Origin: Candidatus Gastranaerophilales bacterium
GTDB taxonomy: Bacteria > Cyanobacteriota > Vampirovibrionia > Gastranaerophilales > Gastranaerophilaceae
Direction of reading: 5' to 3'
NCBI GenBank assembly: GCA_944326615.1
Contig: CALVEO010000014.1
Coordinates: 1 to 37,516 of the forward strand
DNA length: 37,516 nucleotides
Below, one piece after another: positions 30,109-37,516 of this stretch (position 1 is its first letter; each line of letters begins with the position of its first letter). Made by a program: the position numbers and the translations under genes. Under the pieces are notes generated by a model. It did no database searches. It was not told the origin of the DNA and worked only from the letters and a program-made list of their open reading frames with translations.

Positions 30109-30714
30109 ATGAAATACTGTTTTACAATATCACTGTCAATCTTACTGATCGCACCGGTTTGCTACGGTGCGGCAGTAATGGACAGTACATTGACGACAAT
30201 TATTCCTTCTGCAGCAATTGTTCAGGCTGTATCAAATTCTAAAAATAACTGCGTAATAAATCCTGAAAATGGTTCTCATACAGGTCTGGAAGCTGCGTTT
30301 AACGTAAAAACAAACGGAGATGATAATACGTATGATTTTATTATATCAAGTTCTATTGACACGCTTGCAGGAACAAAAAATGCTTATGTTATGAATAACA
30401 ATAAATTGTATCTTATGCTTGCAAACAAAGACAGATTGCCTGACGGAGATGCTGTTTCGGATATTCTTTCCGGTTCTTTGGTCAAAAACCCAAATATAAT
30501 TGCATACCCTGTTATAAACAATTCTGTTTACGACATAAAGCCTGTTGAATATAACGGAAATCTTTCTTGCAAAATTCTTAGCGGAGGACAGCAAGATTTG
30601 AATATTTCGCAATTTGTAAGCAATAATCCGTTAGCAAATACATATTCCATAAGCGAAGATACTGCAGGTGTTTATGAATCAGTAATTATGCTGAATGTAT
30701 ACAGGAAACCCTGA
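30109..30714 (+). CDS. Fimbrial subunit-like protein 2
   Basis: A 201-residue protein with a signal peptide (cut after about CYGA). Shared landmarks with subunit 1: TIIPSAAIVQ, INPENGS-TGLEAAFNV, AYPVIN and the last strand YESVIMLNV. It is more diverged and is probably a minor subunit or terminator. It follows an AAGGAG site and overlaps the usher-like gene by one base (TGATG). Confidence 0.7.
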   Translation: MKYCFTISLSILLIAPVCYGAAVMDSTLTTIIPSAAIVQAVSNSKNNCVINPENGSHTGLEAAFNVKTNGDDNTYDFIISSSIDTLAGTKNAYVMNNNKLYLMLANKDRLPDGDAVSDILSGSLVKNPNIIAYPVINNSVYDIKPVEYNGNLSCKILSGGQQDLNISQFVSNNPLANTYSISEDTAGVYESVIMLNVYRKP

Positions 30715-33464
30715 TGAAAAAATTTTTATTGTTTATAATTTTTTTTATGGTTGGAAACTGCTGTGCTTTTTCACAAACACCATCCACTACTGTTACTTCT
30801 ATAACTGTTAATGATACAGATTTATATGATATAGAAGTTTATATGGACAATAAAAGTAATATCTACATTCCCGTTAAACAAACCGCTAAAATTTTTAATA
30901 TACCTGTTTCCGTAAATCACTCACAAAAGGAGCTTACATTTTCAAATTATGAAGGCAAAAATATTCTTGTAAACAAAAACGGAGTTTTTTATAAAGACGG
31001 AAATCAAATATCACAATCCCGATTTCAAAAAGACGGCATTATTGAAATTGATGAATTTTATATTCCTCCTGATACAGCTTCAATTATTTTTAATTCCGTT
31101 TTTGATATAAATAAAAATTCTCTAATGGTTAGTGTTACAAACAAATATATTGAAAAAACTGTTTCTGAATCAGCAGGAGAAAAAGATGAGCCGGAAATTC
31201 TCCAGCCCCGGCAAAAAGGAAAACTTTCATTTGACACATTTGAAATTAATAATTCAATGATGAATGATTCAACAAAACAAGTTTACTTGAATGCTGTTCA
31301 AAATAACGTTATGTTTAATAATAACACACGCATGAGTTTAAAAGGACAATTATACGAAGGCGATTATGCACTGAACTTTAATACAAACAATTACGCCGAA
31401 CAATTTTTTTCATTCGGAGGGCTCAGTTTTACTTATAAAAATAAGTGGCGTGACAAATATTATGAACTCGGTCAGGTTTCAGGCTTCAGGGATAATTATA
31501 ATTCAATAGGCACAATGCTTATCGGTGCACAAATTTCAGATTACGATGAAAAAGCTGATAAAAGCATTAATACCGTCAAAAATAAACTTTTAAAAAAAGG
31601 AGAAGCAAAACACCGCTTTTTTACCGGGATTTCAGGTTTTAATAACAGATTGTTCAGCTCAAACGGATATATTTATCAAATGACATCAAAAAAATTCGTG
31701 GCAGGTATTAACAGACAATACGGGATTAGTGATAATTTAAAGCTTGATACCAAAATCGTTTATGACAAAATTATCAAAAAAAATGATAATGCCCTGTTTT
31801 TGACAAATTTTTATGACAATTCATCAATTCTTTCATCAGGAGTTTACCGTAATCCAAACACTATGGAAGGGGCAAGTATTATAAATAGTTTAAGCCTATA
31901 TAAAAATGAATTTTATAAACTCAATGCACTGGCAGCATTTTCTGTAATGAAAGATTTTAATTACGATTCAGGTAAATATAAACCGGGCTACTCTCTTTCG
32001 CTTGAAAACATAATGGATTACAAAAATACAACATTAAAATTTCGTTTATATCAGCAATCACCAAACTATTACACAGCAGGCTCTGATTCAGGCTTTATAT
32101 GCGACAGACTGGGAGCGGAAATAAGTACGAATTATTCGCGGGAAAATTTAAGTACAAACTTGCGTTACACAAGATACTTTTCAAATTTAGACAGACGATA
32201 TTCAGGCGGAATTACCGTTTTTGACGAAGCAAATATTAACGCAAATACCAAAATATTTGATTTTGCCAAAGTCAGGTTGAATGGGAATTTAAGACGCGGC
32301 GAAAATAACACTGGAAAAAATCTTAATTACTACTACAATCTGAATGCATCAAAAAATATAAACAATAATCTCACACTTGAAGCAGGTCATATGGGTAATG
32401 CCTATAATACAGAATATATTTCCAATATAAATTCTAACGGATTTAACAGCAATTATGACTCAACATATATCAATGCAAATTTCAGAGTCCCCAAAAATAA
32501 AGGAGTAATAACTCTCGGACATGACATAGTTAATTACAAATCAGGTAACACAAAAAATGATTATAATATGATAAAAGTTAATTATAAATTTCCGGAAATC
32601 AAAAGAATCATTCTGGGTTTAGGCATAGGCTACAAATATGAAGGACTTGATAACGGCTGTACATATAGTGCAGCTCTCGGCTATAGAACAAAAACTGGTA
32701 TGATAATGAGTTTGAATTACCAATACAATACCGCGATGGGTTATATTTTTAATAATATGTATATACCTTCAAATTCAAGACATTCCATAAATTTTACCAT
32801 GAATGATACATTTGCATTCTCACAAACAGGACTTCAATCAATCGGGACAAATTCACCCGGAGAAGGCTTTGTTGAAATTGCAGCATACATTGACAGAAAT
32901 AATAATAAAATTTTTGATAAAGATGATTTAAAAATTTCTGATGTTCCTTTTGTAGTAAGCTGGAAAAGCCATCCTGTTAAAACTAAACGAAACGGTTTTT
33001 GTCCGTTGCAAAGTGTTGAAAAAGGAGTTTATGAAGTAAAGCTTGATACAGATAATCTGCATGTTAATCTTTCGCCTTTAAATAATATTAAACAACAGAT
33101 TTATGTTGACGCGCAAAAGACAACCAGAGTTGAATTTCCACTTCGCAGCTCAGTTGGCAACATTTCAGGAAAATTGATCATAACTGATGATTTTGACCGC
33201 AAAATGACAATTTCCGATTTTATAGTCTCTCTGCAGGATATGGAAGAAAATGAAATTGCATACTCTACTGTAGATTCTGAAGGGAATTATTACTTTTCGG
33301 GAATTTCTCCGGGTAAATATAAAGTTATTTTAGATCCAAGCTTTATTAACGATTATAATCTAATTCCGGACGAAAAATCAGGTGCGCTTATAATTGATAT
33401 TCCTTATATTTATAAAGAATTAGCAGAATTTAGCAACCAAAATCTTTTGTACAAATGTTACTGA
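30714..33464 (+). CDS. Usher-like outer-membrane protein with copper-amine-oxidase-N-like domain
   Basis: A 916-residue protein. After a signal peptide (to about CCAFS) comes a domain at about 24-135 whose SITVNDTDLYDIEVYMDNKS, YIPVKQTAKIFNI and KELTF pattern resembles the Cu-amine-oxidase N-terminal domain found ahead of some cyanobacterial ushers. Residues about 165-700 alternate aromatic-rich strands (NYNSIGTMLIG, NTRYF-like) as in a large beta-barrel. Two C-terminal beta domains follow, the first with AAYIDRNNNKIFDKDD and the second with GNYYFSGISPGKYKV, like SdrD-B/carboxypeptidase-regulatory folds of ushers. Operon position after chaperone and subunits supports the usher role. Confidence 0.7.
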   Translation: MKKFLLFIIFFMVGNCCAFSQTPSTTVTSITVNDTDLYDIEVYMDNKSNIYIPVKQTAKIFNIPVSVNHSQKELTFSNYEGKNILVNKNGVFYKDGNQISQSRFQKDGIIEIDEFYIPPDTASIIFNSVFDINKNSLMVSVTNKYIEKTVSESAGEKDEPEILQPRQKGKLSFDTFEINNSMMNDSTKQVYLNAVQNNVMFNNNTRMSLKGQLYEGDYALNFNTNNYAEQFFSFGGLSFTYKNKWRDKYYELGQVSGFRDNYNSIGTMLIGAQISDYDEKADKSINTVKNKLLKKGEAKHRFFTGISGFNNRLFSSNGYIYQMTSKKFVAGINRQYGISDNLKLDTKIVYDKIIKKNDNALFLTNFYDNSSILSSGVYRNPNTMEGASIINSLSLYKNEFYKLNALAAFSVMKDFNYDSGKYKPGYSLSLENIMDYKNTTLKFRLYQQSPNYYTAGSDSGFICDRLGAEISTNYSRENLSTNLRYTRYFSNLDRRYSGGITVFDEANINANTKIFDFAKVRLNGNLRRGENNTGKNLNYYYNLNASKNINNNLTLEAGHMGNAYNTEYISNINSNGFNSNYDSTYINANFRVPKNKGVITLGHDIVNYKSGNTKNDYNMIKVNYKFPEIKRIILGLGIGYKYEGLDNGCTYSAALGYRTKTGMIMSLNYQYNTAMGYIFNNMYIPSNSRHSINFTMNDTFAFSQTGLQSIGTNSPGEGFVEIAAYIDRNNNKIFDKDDLKISDVPFVVSWKSHPVKTKRNGFCPLQSVEKGVYEVKLDTDNLHVNLSPLNNIKQQIYVDAQKTTRVEFPLRSSVGNISGKLIITDDFDRKMTISDFIVSLQDMEENEIAYSTVDSEGNYYFSGISPGKYKVILDPSFINDYNLIPDEKSGALIIDIPYIYKELAEFSNQNLLYKCY

Positions 33465-33589
33465 TTTACAAAATTATCAATAACAAAGACAACAGTGTTA
33501 TACAGTTTATATCAAAATTGACATTTTTTTACGGGTTATGCTACCGTATTATAAGCAGAGAGAATTTGCACTAATTATACGGAGGAAAT

Positions 33590-35146
33590 ATGCAGACCAG
33601 TACCCCGATTACGCAACATGCGGAAAAACATCTTAACCCTTGGATAGTCATGATACCTGTAATGCTATCGGTATTCATGTTCGCATTAGATGAAACAATT
33701 TCAAACGTAGCATTGCCATACATGGCAGGGAGTTTTTCCATAAGCCACAATGAATCCACATGGATTATTACAAGTTATCTTGTTGCAAGCGGTATCGTAA
33801 TTCCGGCAGTTGATTTTTTCTCTAAACTTCTGGGGCGAAAAACATATTTTCTTATCAGCTTAACCATTTTTACAATAGCGTCGGTACTATGCGGTCTGTC
33901 AACATCAATGCCAATGATATTATTTGCAAGAGTTCTGCAGGGTATTGGAGGCGGCGGAATTATGCCTATTTCACAGGCAATAATTTTTGAAATTTTCCCT
34001 AAAGAAAAACGTGCGGCCGCAATGGCCGTATTTGGGCTAGGCGTTGTAATGGCTCCGATTATGGGGCCGGCACTAGGTGGGTGGCTCACTGAAACATGGT
34101 CGTGGCCTTTTATTTATTTTATTAATGTGCCGTTTGGTATTATTGCCTTTCATCTGACAAAAATGCTTGTGTTCGATCCGCCTTATGCAAAAAAACAGAA
34201 AAATGTAACTATGGATTATTCCGGATTTTTCTTCTTATGCGTATGGCTTTTAACATTGCAGATTGTTCTTGATAAAGGTAATGATGCAGACTGGTTCGGG
34301 GCTGCATGGATTTGCAAAACTTTCGCAATATCTATGATGGCAATGTTAGCATTCTTTACAATTCAGATAAAGAAAAAGAAACCTCTTATAGATTTATCAA
34401 TATTAAAAGACAGTAATTTTTTCTTCGGGACAATAGTATTAATGGTATTGATGGGTGTAATGATGGCCTCGGCAGCAATATTACCTTCAATGCTTCAAAG
34501 ATTAATGGGATATACATCATTCCTGAGTGGTATTTCAATGATTCCGCGCGGCGCCGGATGTCTTCTGGCAACCGTTATATGCGGTGTTTTGACCCCGAAA
34601 ATAGGGACGAAACCTTTGATTATAGCAGGTCTTATAATTCTTGGCATCGGCGGTTTAATGTTCGGAGAAATAAATACAAATATTGCATTAGTTGATATTG
34701 CTCTTCCAAACTGCGTATTCGGCCTGGGAATGATTATGGCAATGGTTCCGATGATGAATTTGTCTTGCTCAACACTATCAAATGACGAGCAGACAAATGC
34801 AGCAGGCGTTCAAAATCTTTTAAAAAACATAGGTGCAGCAATCGGAACTTCTCTTGCAACAACAATGATTTCACGTTTTGGTCAGGCACACCAGATGATG
34901 ATGGTCGGACATTTGAACTTTTCAAACGACGTATACACACAAAAACTAAACGCTCTGGCATCTACTTTTGCTTCAGGTACAGATATTGCAACAGCAACAC
35001 ACATGGCTCAGGCTCAGCTTTATAATCAATTATTACAGCAGGCAAGCCTATGGGGCTACGTGGAAACTTTCAGATATTTCGGCGCGGCAGCATTCGTCAT
35101 AATCCCGCTTGTTGTAATCTTTATCCGTCATAAAAAAACTGCTTAA
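33590..35146 (+). CDS. DHA2-family (EmrB-like) multidrug exporter
   Basis: A 518-residue MFS protein with about 14 hydrophobic helices. Motif FALDETISNVALPYMAG opens it, and the loop-2/helix-5 motif is seen as RVLQGIGGGGIMP...GPALGGWL. It would export drugs or bile-type compounds through proton antiport. A very strong GGAGG site precedes the ATG. A TACGG-N9-CCGTA inverted repeat at 33530-33548 upstream might be an operator. Confidence 0.92.
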   Translation: MQTSTPITQHAEKHLNPWIVMIPVMLSVFMFALDETISNVALPYMAGSFSISHNESTWIITSYLVASGIVIPAVDFFSKLLGRKTYFLISLTIFTIASVLCGLSTSMPMILFARVLQGIGGGGIMPISQAIIFEIFPKEKRAAAMAVFGLGVVMAPIMGPALGGWLTETWSWPFIYFINVPFGIIAFHLTKMLVFDPPYAKKQKNVTMDYSGFFFLCVWLLTLQIVLDKGNDADWFGAAWICKTFAISMMAMLAFFTIQIKKKKPLIDLSILKDSNFFFGTIVLMVLMGVMMASAAILPSMLQRLMGYTSFLSGISMIPRGAGCLLATVICGVLTPKIGTKPLIIAGLIILGIGGLMFGEINTNIALVDIALPNCVFGLGMIMAMVPMMNLSCSTLSNDEQTNAAGVQNLLKNIGAAIGTSLATTMISRFGQAHQMMMVGHLNFSNDVYTQKLNALASTFASGTDIATATHMAQAQLYNQLLQQASLWGYVETFRYFGAAAFVIIPLVVIFIRHKKTA

Positions 35147-35216
35147 AAAAATATTGCCCTCATGTGTATAGCAATCACAAATTTTCTCCTGTTTAATGAA
35201 TAAAAAAGGAGGAGAA

Positions 35217-35522
35217 ATGTTTTACAATGTATTAAAAGCTAAAGATATTGTTGACTTAGGAGACGAAAAATTTAAACGGGAAATCTTAATGGAACAAAAC
35301 GATAACAGTTTATCTGTTATAGCAATGAAGAAAAACGAAATTATTGACACGCACACATCAATCTGTGATGCAGCCGTATATGTTCTGGACGGAGAAATTG
35401 AACTTCATTTTGACGCAGAAAAATTCAAAGTTGACAAAGGCGAAATATTAATGTTTAAAAAAGATACTGAACATAAAGTGTTAGCCCTGAAAGACAGCAA
35501 ATTTCTTTTAATAAAAATATAA
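35217..35522 (+). CDS. Small cupin-domain protein
   Basis: A 101-residue single-domain beta-barrel: IDTHTSICDAAVYVLDGEIELHFD, then VDKGEILMFKKDTEHKVLAL. The metal-binding His set is partial: His in DTHT and EHK, while the usual E-x6-G region has VLDGE. ATG 35217 follows AGGAGGAG with ideal spacing, so the upstream ATG at 35196 is rejected. A terminator follows at once. Function unknown. Confidence 0.75.
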   Translation: MFYNVLKAKDIVDLGDEKFKREILMEQNDNSLSVIAMKKNEIIDTHTSICDAAVYVLDGEIELHFDAEKFKVDKGEILMFKKDTEHKVLALKDSKFLLIKI

Positions 35523-35525
35523 TTC

Positions 35526-35550
35526 AAAGTCCGGTTCTGCCGGACTTTTT
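35526..35550 (+). terminator. Rho-independent terminator after the cupin gene
   Basis: AAAGTCCGG (35526-35534) pairs perfectly with CCGGACTTT (35540-35548), loop TTCTG, then T-run. Confidence 0.9.
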
Positions 35551-35581
35551 AACAAGCAAATCATACCGTTTTGAAAATGTA

Positions 35582-35610
35582 TTGACAAAATCAAGATAGT
35601 GTTTTATTAT
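35582..35610 (+). promoter_or_regulatory. Consensus promoter of the RHH/NifX-like gene (leaderless)
   Basis: TTGACA (35582-35587), 17-bp spacer, TATTAT (35605-35610). The ATG at 35617 follows 6 nt later, so it should be at or within a base of the transcription start. Confidence 0.75.
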
Positions 35611-35616
35611 ATAAGT

Positions 35617-36255
35617 ATGCAAAACAACTGTTCCGGAAACTTCAACAACAATAGCTGCCCGAAAGGTAACTGGGGCGGGAAAAGATTAAACGCAGGCCGC
35701 AAACGAACCTGCATAAAAAAAGTTCCGTATAACAGAAGAATTAACGAAAATATACTAAATATCTTAAAAGCCTATGCAAATTCACATAATATGACAGAAA
35801 CAGAAGCATTAGAAAGCGCAATACTACTACAATCAAATATTGATAAACTAAAAGGAGATAAAATTATGAAAATTGCAATTCCAACAGAAAACGGAAAATT
35901 ATGTTCACACTTCGGGCATTGTGAATCATTTACATTTGCAGAAGTCAACCCGGAAACAAAAGAAATTCTTAATATTGAAAACAAGGTTCCTGAAGAAGGC
36001 ATCAGCTGCCAGAGTGCAGGCTGGATATCAGAACAAGGCGCAAATATAGTTCTTGCAGGCGGGATGGGAGGCCGGCCTCTTGCAATATTTAACCAGAACG
36101 GTGTTAAAGTAGTTACCGGCTGTCCGGAACTTGAAGTAGAAGAAGTAGTGAATGCTTACCTTAATTCAACACTAACAACAGGTGAAAATTCATGCGGCGG
36201 CGAACACAGCCATTGTCATAATCACGAACATCACCACTGCCACCATGGTGGATAA
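35617..36255 (+). CDS. RHH-like DNA-binding domain in frame with NifX/NifB-like cluster-binding protein
   Basis: Residues 1-83 contain NWGGKRLNAGRKR, a basic segment common in small ribbon-helix-helix proteins, then VPYNRRINENILNILKAY and TETEALESAILLQ helices. Residues 84-190 are the dinitrogenase iron-molybdenum-cofactor fold: MKIAIPTENGKLCSHFGHCESF, GISCQSAGW, VLAGGMGGRPL, and GCPELEV. The tail is His/Cys rich (HSHCHNHEHHHCHH), a likely metal site. An internal AAGGAG lies 8 nt before the in-frame ATG 35866, so both a 212-residue fusion and a 129-residue short form may be made. No nitrogenase gene is nearby. Confidence 0.82.
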   Translation: MQNNCSGNFNNNSCPKGNWGGKRLNAGRKRTCIKKVPYNRRINENILNILKAYANSHNMTETEALESAILLQSNIDKLKGDKIMKIAIPTENGKLCSHFGHCESFTFAEVNPETKEILNIENKVPEEGISCQSAGWISEQGANIVLAGGMGGRPLAIFNQNGVKVVTGCPELEVEEVVNAYLNSTLTTGENSCGGEHSHCHNHEHHHCHHGG

Positions 36256-36298
36256 ACCTGATTGTAAAAGTCAATAATATTAAAATATCTCAATACCG

Positions 36299-36336
36299 CA
36301 CCCATTTCCTATTAAATATATTACAAAAAATGGGTG
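36299..36336 (+). terminator. Weak terminator-like hairpin
   Basis: CACCCATTT (36299-36307) pairs with AAATGGGTG (36328-36336) around a 20-nt loop, with only a short T-run. It lies between the NifX-like gene and the MarR promoter. Confidence 0.4.
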
Positions 36337-36374
36337 TTTGAACATATATTTTTCTGTAATATAAAAAATAATTC

Positions 36375-36403
36375 TTGACAATTGTTAGATATCTAACTAT
36401 AAT
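36375..36403 (+). promoter_or_regulatory. Promoter of marR-like gene with palindromic operator in the spacer
   Basis: Perfect TTGACA (36375-36380), 17-bp spacer, perfect TATAAT (36398-36403). The perfect 14-bp palindrome GTTAGATATCTAAC at 36384-36397 fills the spacer up to the -10 box, an ideal place for autorepression. Confidence 0.85.
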
Positions 36404-36434
36404 TAAATTGAATTTTACTTAGGAAAAATAAAAT

Positions 36435-36842
36435 ATGCGAAAAACTCTTTCACTTATCTCAAAAATCCATGAAAAAGGCAACAATTTTATTATCAGCCAG
36501 CTAAAGGCTAACGGTACAGAAGAGCTTGCACCAAGCCATGGCGATATTTTAGTTTTGCTATACAAATACAAAAAATTAACAATGAAAGATATTGCAGACA
36601 AAATTCACCGCACCAAACCAACTGTGACAGTTCTAATTAATAAACTTGAAAAATTAAATTACATAAAAAGGGAAAAATCCCCAAAAGATAGCAGAGTTAC
36701 TTATATTCATCTGACTGCAAAAGGAGAAGAATTTAAACCTGTTTTTGAAAATATTTCAAAAGATTTAAACAATTTATTGCACAAAAATTTGACACACGAG
36801 GAGGTGATTACTTTAGAAAAAATACTTGAGAAAATGCAATAA
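36435..36842 (+). CDS. MarR-family transcriptional regulator
   Basis: A 135-residue winged-helix protein: HGDILVLLYKYKKLTMKDIADKI, the recognition helix RTKPTVTVLINKLEKL, and the wing REKSPKDSRVTYIHLTAKG with the conserved D-x-R, between N- and C-terminal dimerisation helices. It probably binds the palindrome in its own promoter and the related site before the next gene. Confidence 0.92.
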   Translation: MRKTLSLISKIHEKGNNFIISQLKANGTEELAPSHGDILVLLYKYKKLTMKDIADKIHRTKPTVTVLINKLEKLNYIKREKSPKDSRVTYIHLTAKGEEFKPVFENISKDLNNLLHKNLTHEEVITLEKILEKMQ

Positions 36843-36878
36843 ATCTTAAAAGAATAAGATTTGTAGTTAAAAAATTTA

Positions 36879-36922
36879 TTGTAAAAAACAAAAAATTTTA
36901 GTAGAATAGTTAGATGTCAAAC
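36879..36922 (+). promoter_or_regulatory. Promoter and MarR-like operator of the second cupin gene
   Basis: TTGTAA (36879-36884), 17-bp spacer, TAGAAT (36902-36907). GTTAGATGTCAAAC at 36909-36922 matches 12 of 14 bases of the operator in the MarR promoter and covers the transcription start. Confidence 0.75.
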
Positions 36923-36940
36923 AAATAGAAAGGAAAAATT

Positions 36941-37318
36941 ATGGTTAATTATCAAAAAGAAGAACTCGGGAAGTTACACGATATCATTAAACTCGAAAAC
37001 GGAAAAGTATTTCTTCATGATTTACTTAAATTAACAAGCTGCGAAATTTCAATAAATACAGTTCCTAAAGGCTTCAAAGTGCCATTCAACCACAAGCACA
37101 AACAGAATGAAGAGATTTATATTGTACTTAAAGGAAACGGAATTATAACAATAGATGGTGCCAATGTTCCAATCAATGAAGGTTCAGCAGTAAAAATTCT
37201 GCCTTCAGCCTCAAGAACAATTGAAAACACAGGAAATGACGAAATGCAGTTTATATGTATTCAGGCAAAAGCGGATTCTCTTGAGCAATACGGACTTGAT
37301 GATGCCGAACTTTGTTAA
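36941..37318 (+). CDS. Cupin_2-domain protein, probable MarR target
   Basis: A 125-residue cupin barrel with the metal motif FNHKHKQNEEIYIVLKGNG (two His and Glu) and a second motif INEGSAVKILPSA. The third His is replaced in SASRTI-, so metal binding may be altered. Ribosome site AAGGA. A strong terminator follows. The substrate is unknown; redox or sugar-related cupins under MarR control are common. Confidence 0.85.
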   Translation: MVNYQKEELGKLHDIIKLENGKVFLHDLLKLTSCEISINTVPKGFKVPFNHKHKQNEEIYIVLKGNGIITIDGANVPINEGSAVKILPSASRTIENTGNDEMQFICIQAKADSLEQYGLDDAELC

Positions 37319-37338
37319 CTAATATTTAAAACTTATAA

Positions 37339-37366
37339 AAAAAACAGGCCTGGGTGCCTGTTTTTT
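37339..37366. terminator. Bidirectional rho-independent terminator
   Basis: An 11-bp stem (37339-37349 with 37356-37366) of A6 + CAGGC and GCCTG + T6, loop CTGGGT. It works on both strands, between the cupin gene and the convergent partial gene. Confidence 0.9.
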
Positions 37367-37405
37367 ATCGGCAGCAACGGGAATTTGCTTAGTCGTAGGC
37401 GAAAT

Positions 37406-37516
37406 TTATGAAAAATTGTATTGAGTAGTAATTTCGCCATTTGGCAGTTCAAAAATAATTTTCCCGTTGATGCAGTAAACATTTGGAATTCCATTTTTAC
37501 GGTTATTTTCCTGAGC
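37406..37516 (-). CDS. C-terminal end of an unidentified protein (partial)
   Basis: The minus strand is open from the window edge to TAA at 37408-37406: 36 residues including NGIPNVYCINGKIIFELPNG and ending TTQYNFS. Two short strand-turn-strand pieces (IPNVYCINGKIIFE, LPNGEITTQY) look like beta-rich repeats. Too little to name. Confidence 0.5.
   Translation of the reverse strand, partial: AQENNRKNGIPNVYCINGKIIFELPNGEITTQYNFS

Noticed and set aside
33518-33552. TTGACA and TATTAT upstream of the exporter gene as its promoter
   Set aside because: The spacing is 23 bp, too long for a normal sigma-70 promoter.
35599-35616. An earlier GTG start for the RHH/NifX-like gene
   Set aside because: It lies between the -35 and -10 boxes of a consensus promoter, so it would not be transcribed.
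1-37516. CRISPR arrays, tRNA or rRNA genes, insertion sequences, prophage genes
   Set aside because: No regular direct repeats with unique spacers, no cloverleaf or rRNA-like segments, and no transposase or phage structural motif were seen on either strand. The 8-bp arrays are far too short-period to be CRISPR.

Overview
The window reads as a piece of chromosome from a host-associated bacterium of the Gastranaerophilales (Vampirovibrionia/Melainabacteria, the non-photosynthetic relatives of cyanobacteria). This rests on recall, not a search. The main clues are the near-invariant prepilin segment around FTLAEVLITLGIIGVVAALT in three genes, low G+C, and the fatty-acid gene order. There is a didermal envelope: LolA-like, RND/MMPL and usher-like proteins are all present. 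I found no rRNA, tRNA, CRISPR array or insertion sequence, and no gene-free stretch longer than 300 bases.

Layout. 1-4.2 kb: 3' part of a glucose-6-phosphate isomerase gene, a nested palindrome, a type IV prepilin, an XRE regulator, a membrane-anchored DUF4145-like protein, and a tRNA nucleotidyltransferase gene carrying two in-frame palindromic insertions. 4.4-7.5 kb: a large superfamily 1 helicase with a C-terminal nuclease domain. 7.5-9.5 kb: two prepilin paralogues sharing the same promoter, leader, G10 tract and 60-bp coding repeats; the G tract puts the start that has a ribosome site out of frame with the pilin body. 9.6-17.7 kb (minus strand): fatty-acid/phospholipid genes (small ORF, DUF177, rpmF, plsX, fabH, fabD, fabG, acpP, fabF), interrupted between fabH and fabD by a HepT-MntA (HEPN/MNT) toxin-antitoxin pair. 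17.9-25.3 kb (plus strand, divergent from the fab genes): two acyl carrier proteins, a COG4648-type membrane protein, an AMP-ligase/dehydratase fusion, a thioesterase, a LolA-like protein, an MMPL exporter, a methyltransferase and an acyltransferase. This has the order of an aryl-polyene-type cluster but no ketosynthase or ketoreductase. 25.3-26.4 kb: HAD phosphatase and DtxR-like regulator. 26.4-33.5 kb: a divergent chaperone-usher-like surface-fibre locus (secreted protein, chaperone, two paralogous subunits, large usher-like barrel) with two exported proteins on the other strand. 33.6-37.5 kb: DHA2-type exporter, cupin, an RHH/NifX-like fusion, a MarR regulator sharing a palindromic operator with a downstream cupin gene, and the end of an unidentified gene.

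How the parts fit. Much of the window concerns the cell envelope: fatty-acid supply, an acyl-ACP tailoring and export cluster transcribed away from it, pilins and a usher fibre. Cross-cutting sequence patterns also stand out: (i) four intergenic elements built of two inverted arms of about four degenerate 8-bp units ending mostly in TAAG, with unit sequences particular to each site; (ii) promoters whose -10 box lies 6-7 nt before an ATG lacking a ribosome site, implying leaderless mRNAs; (iii) about 30-bp direct repeats flanking the HepT-MntA pair.
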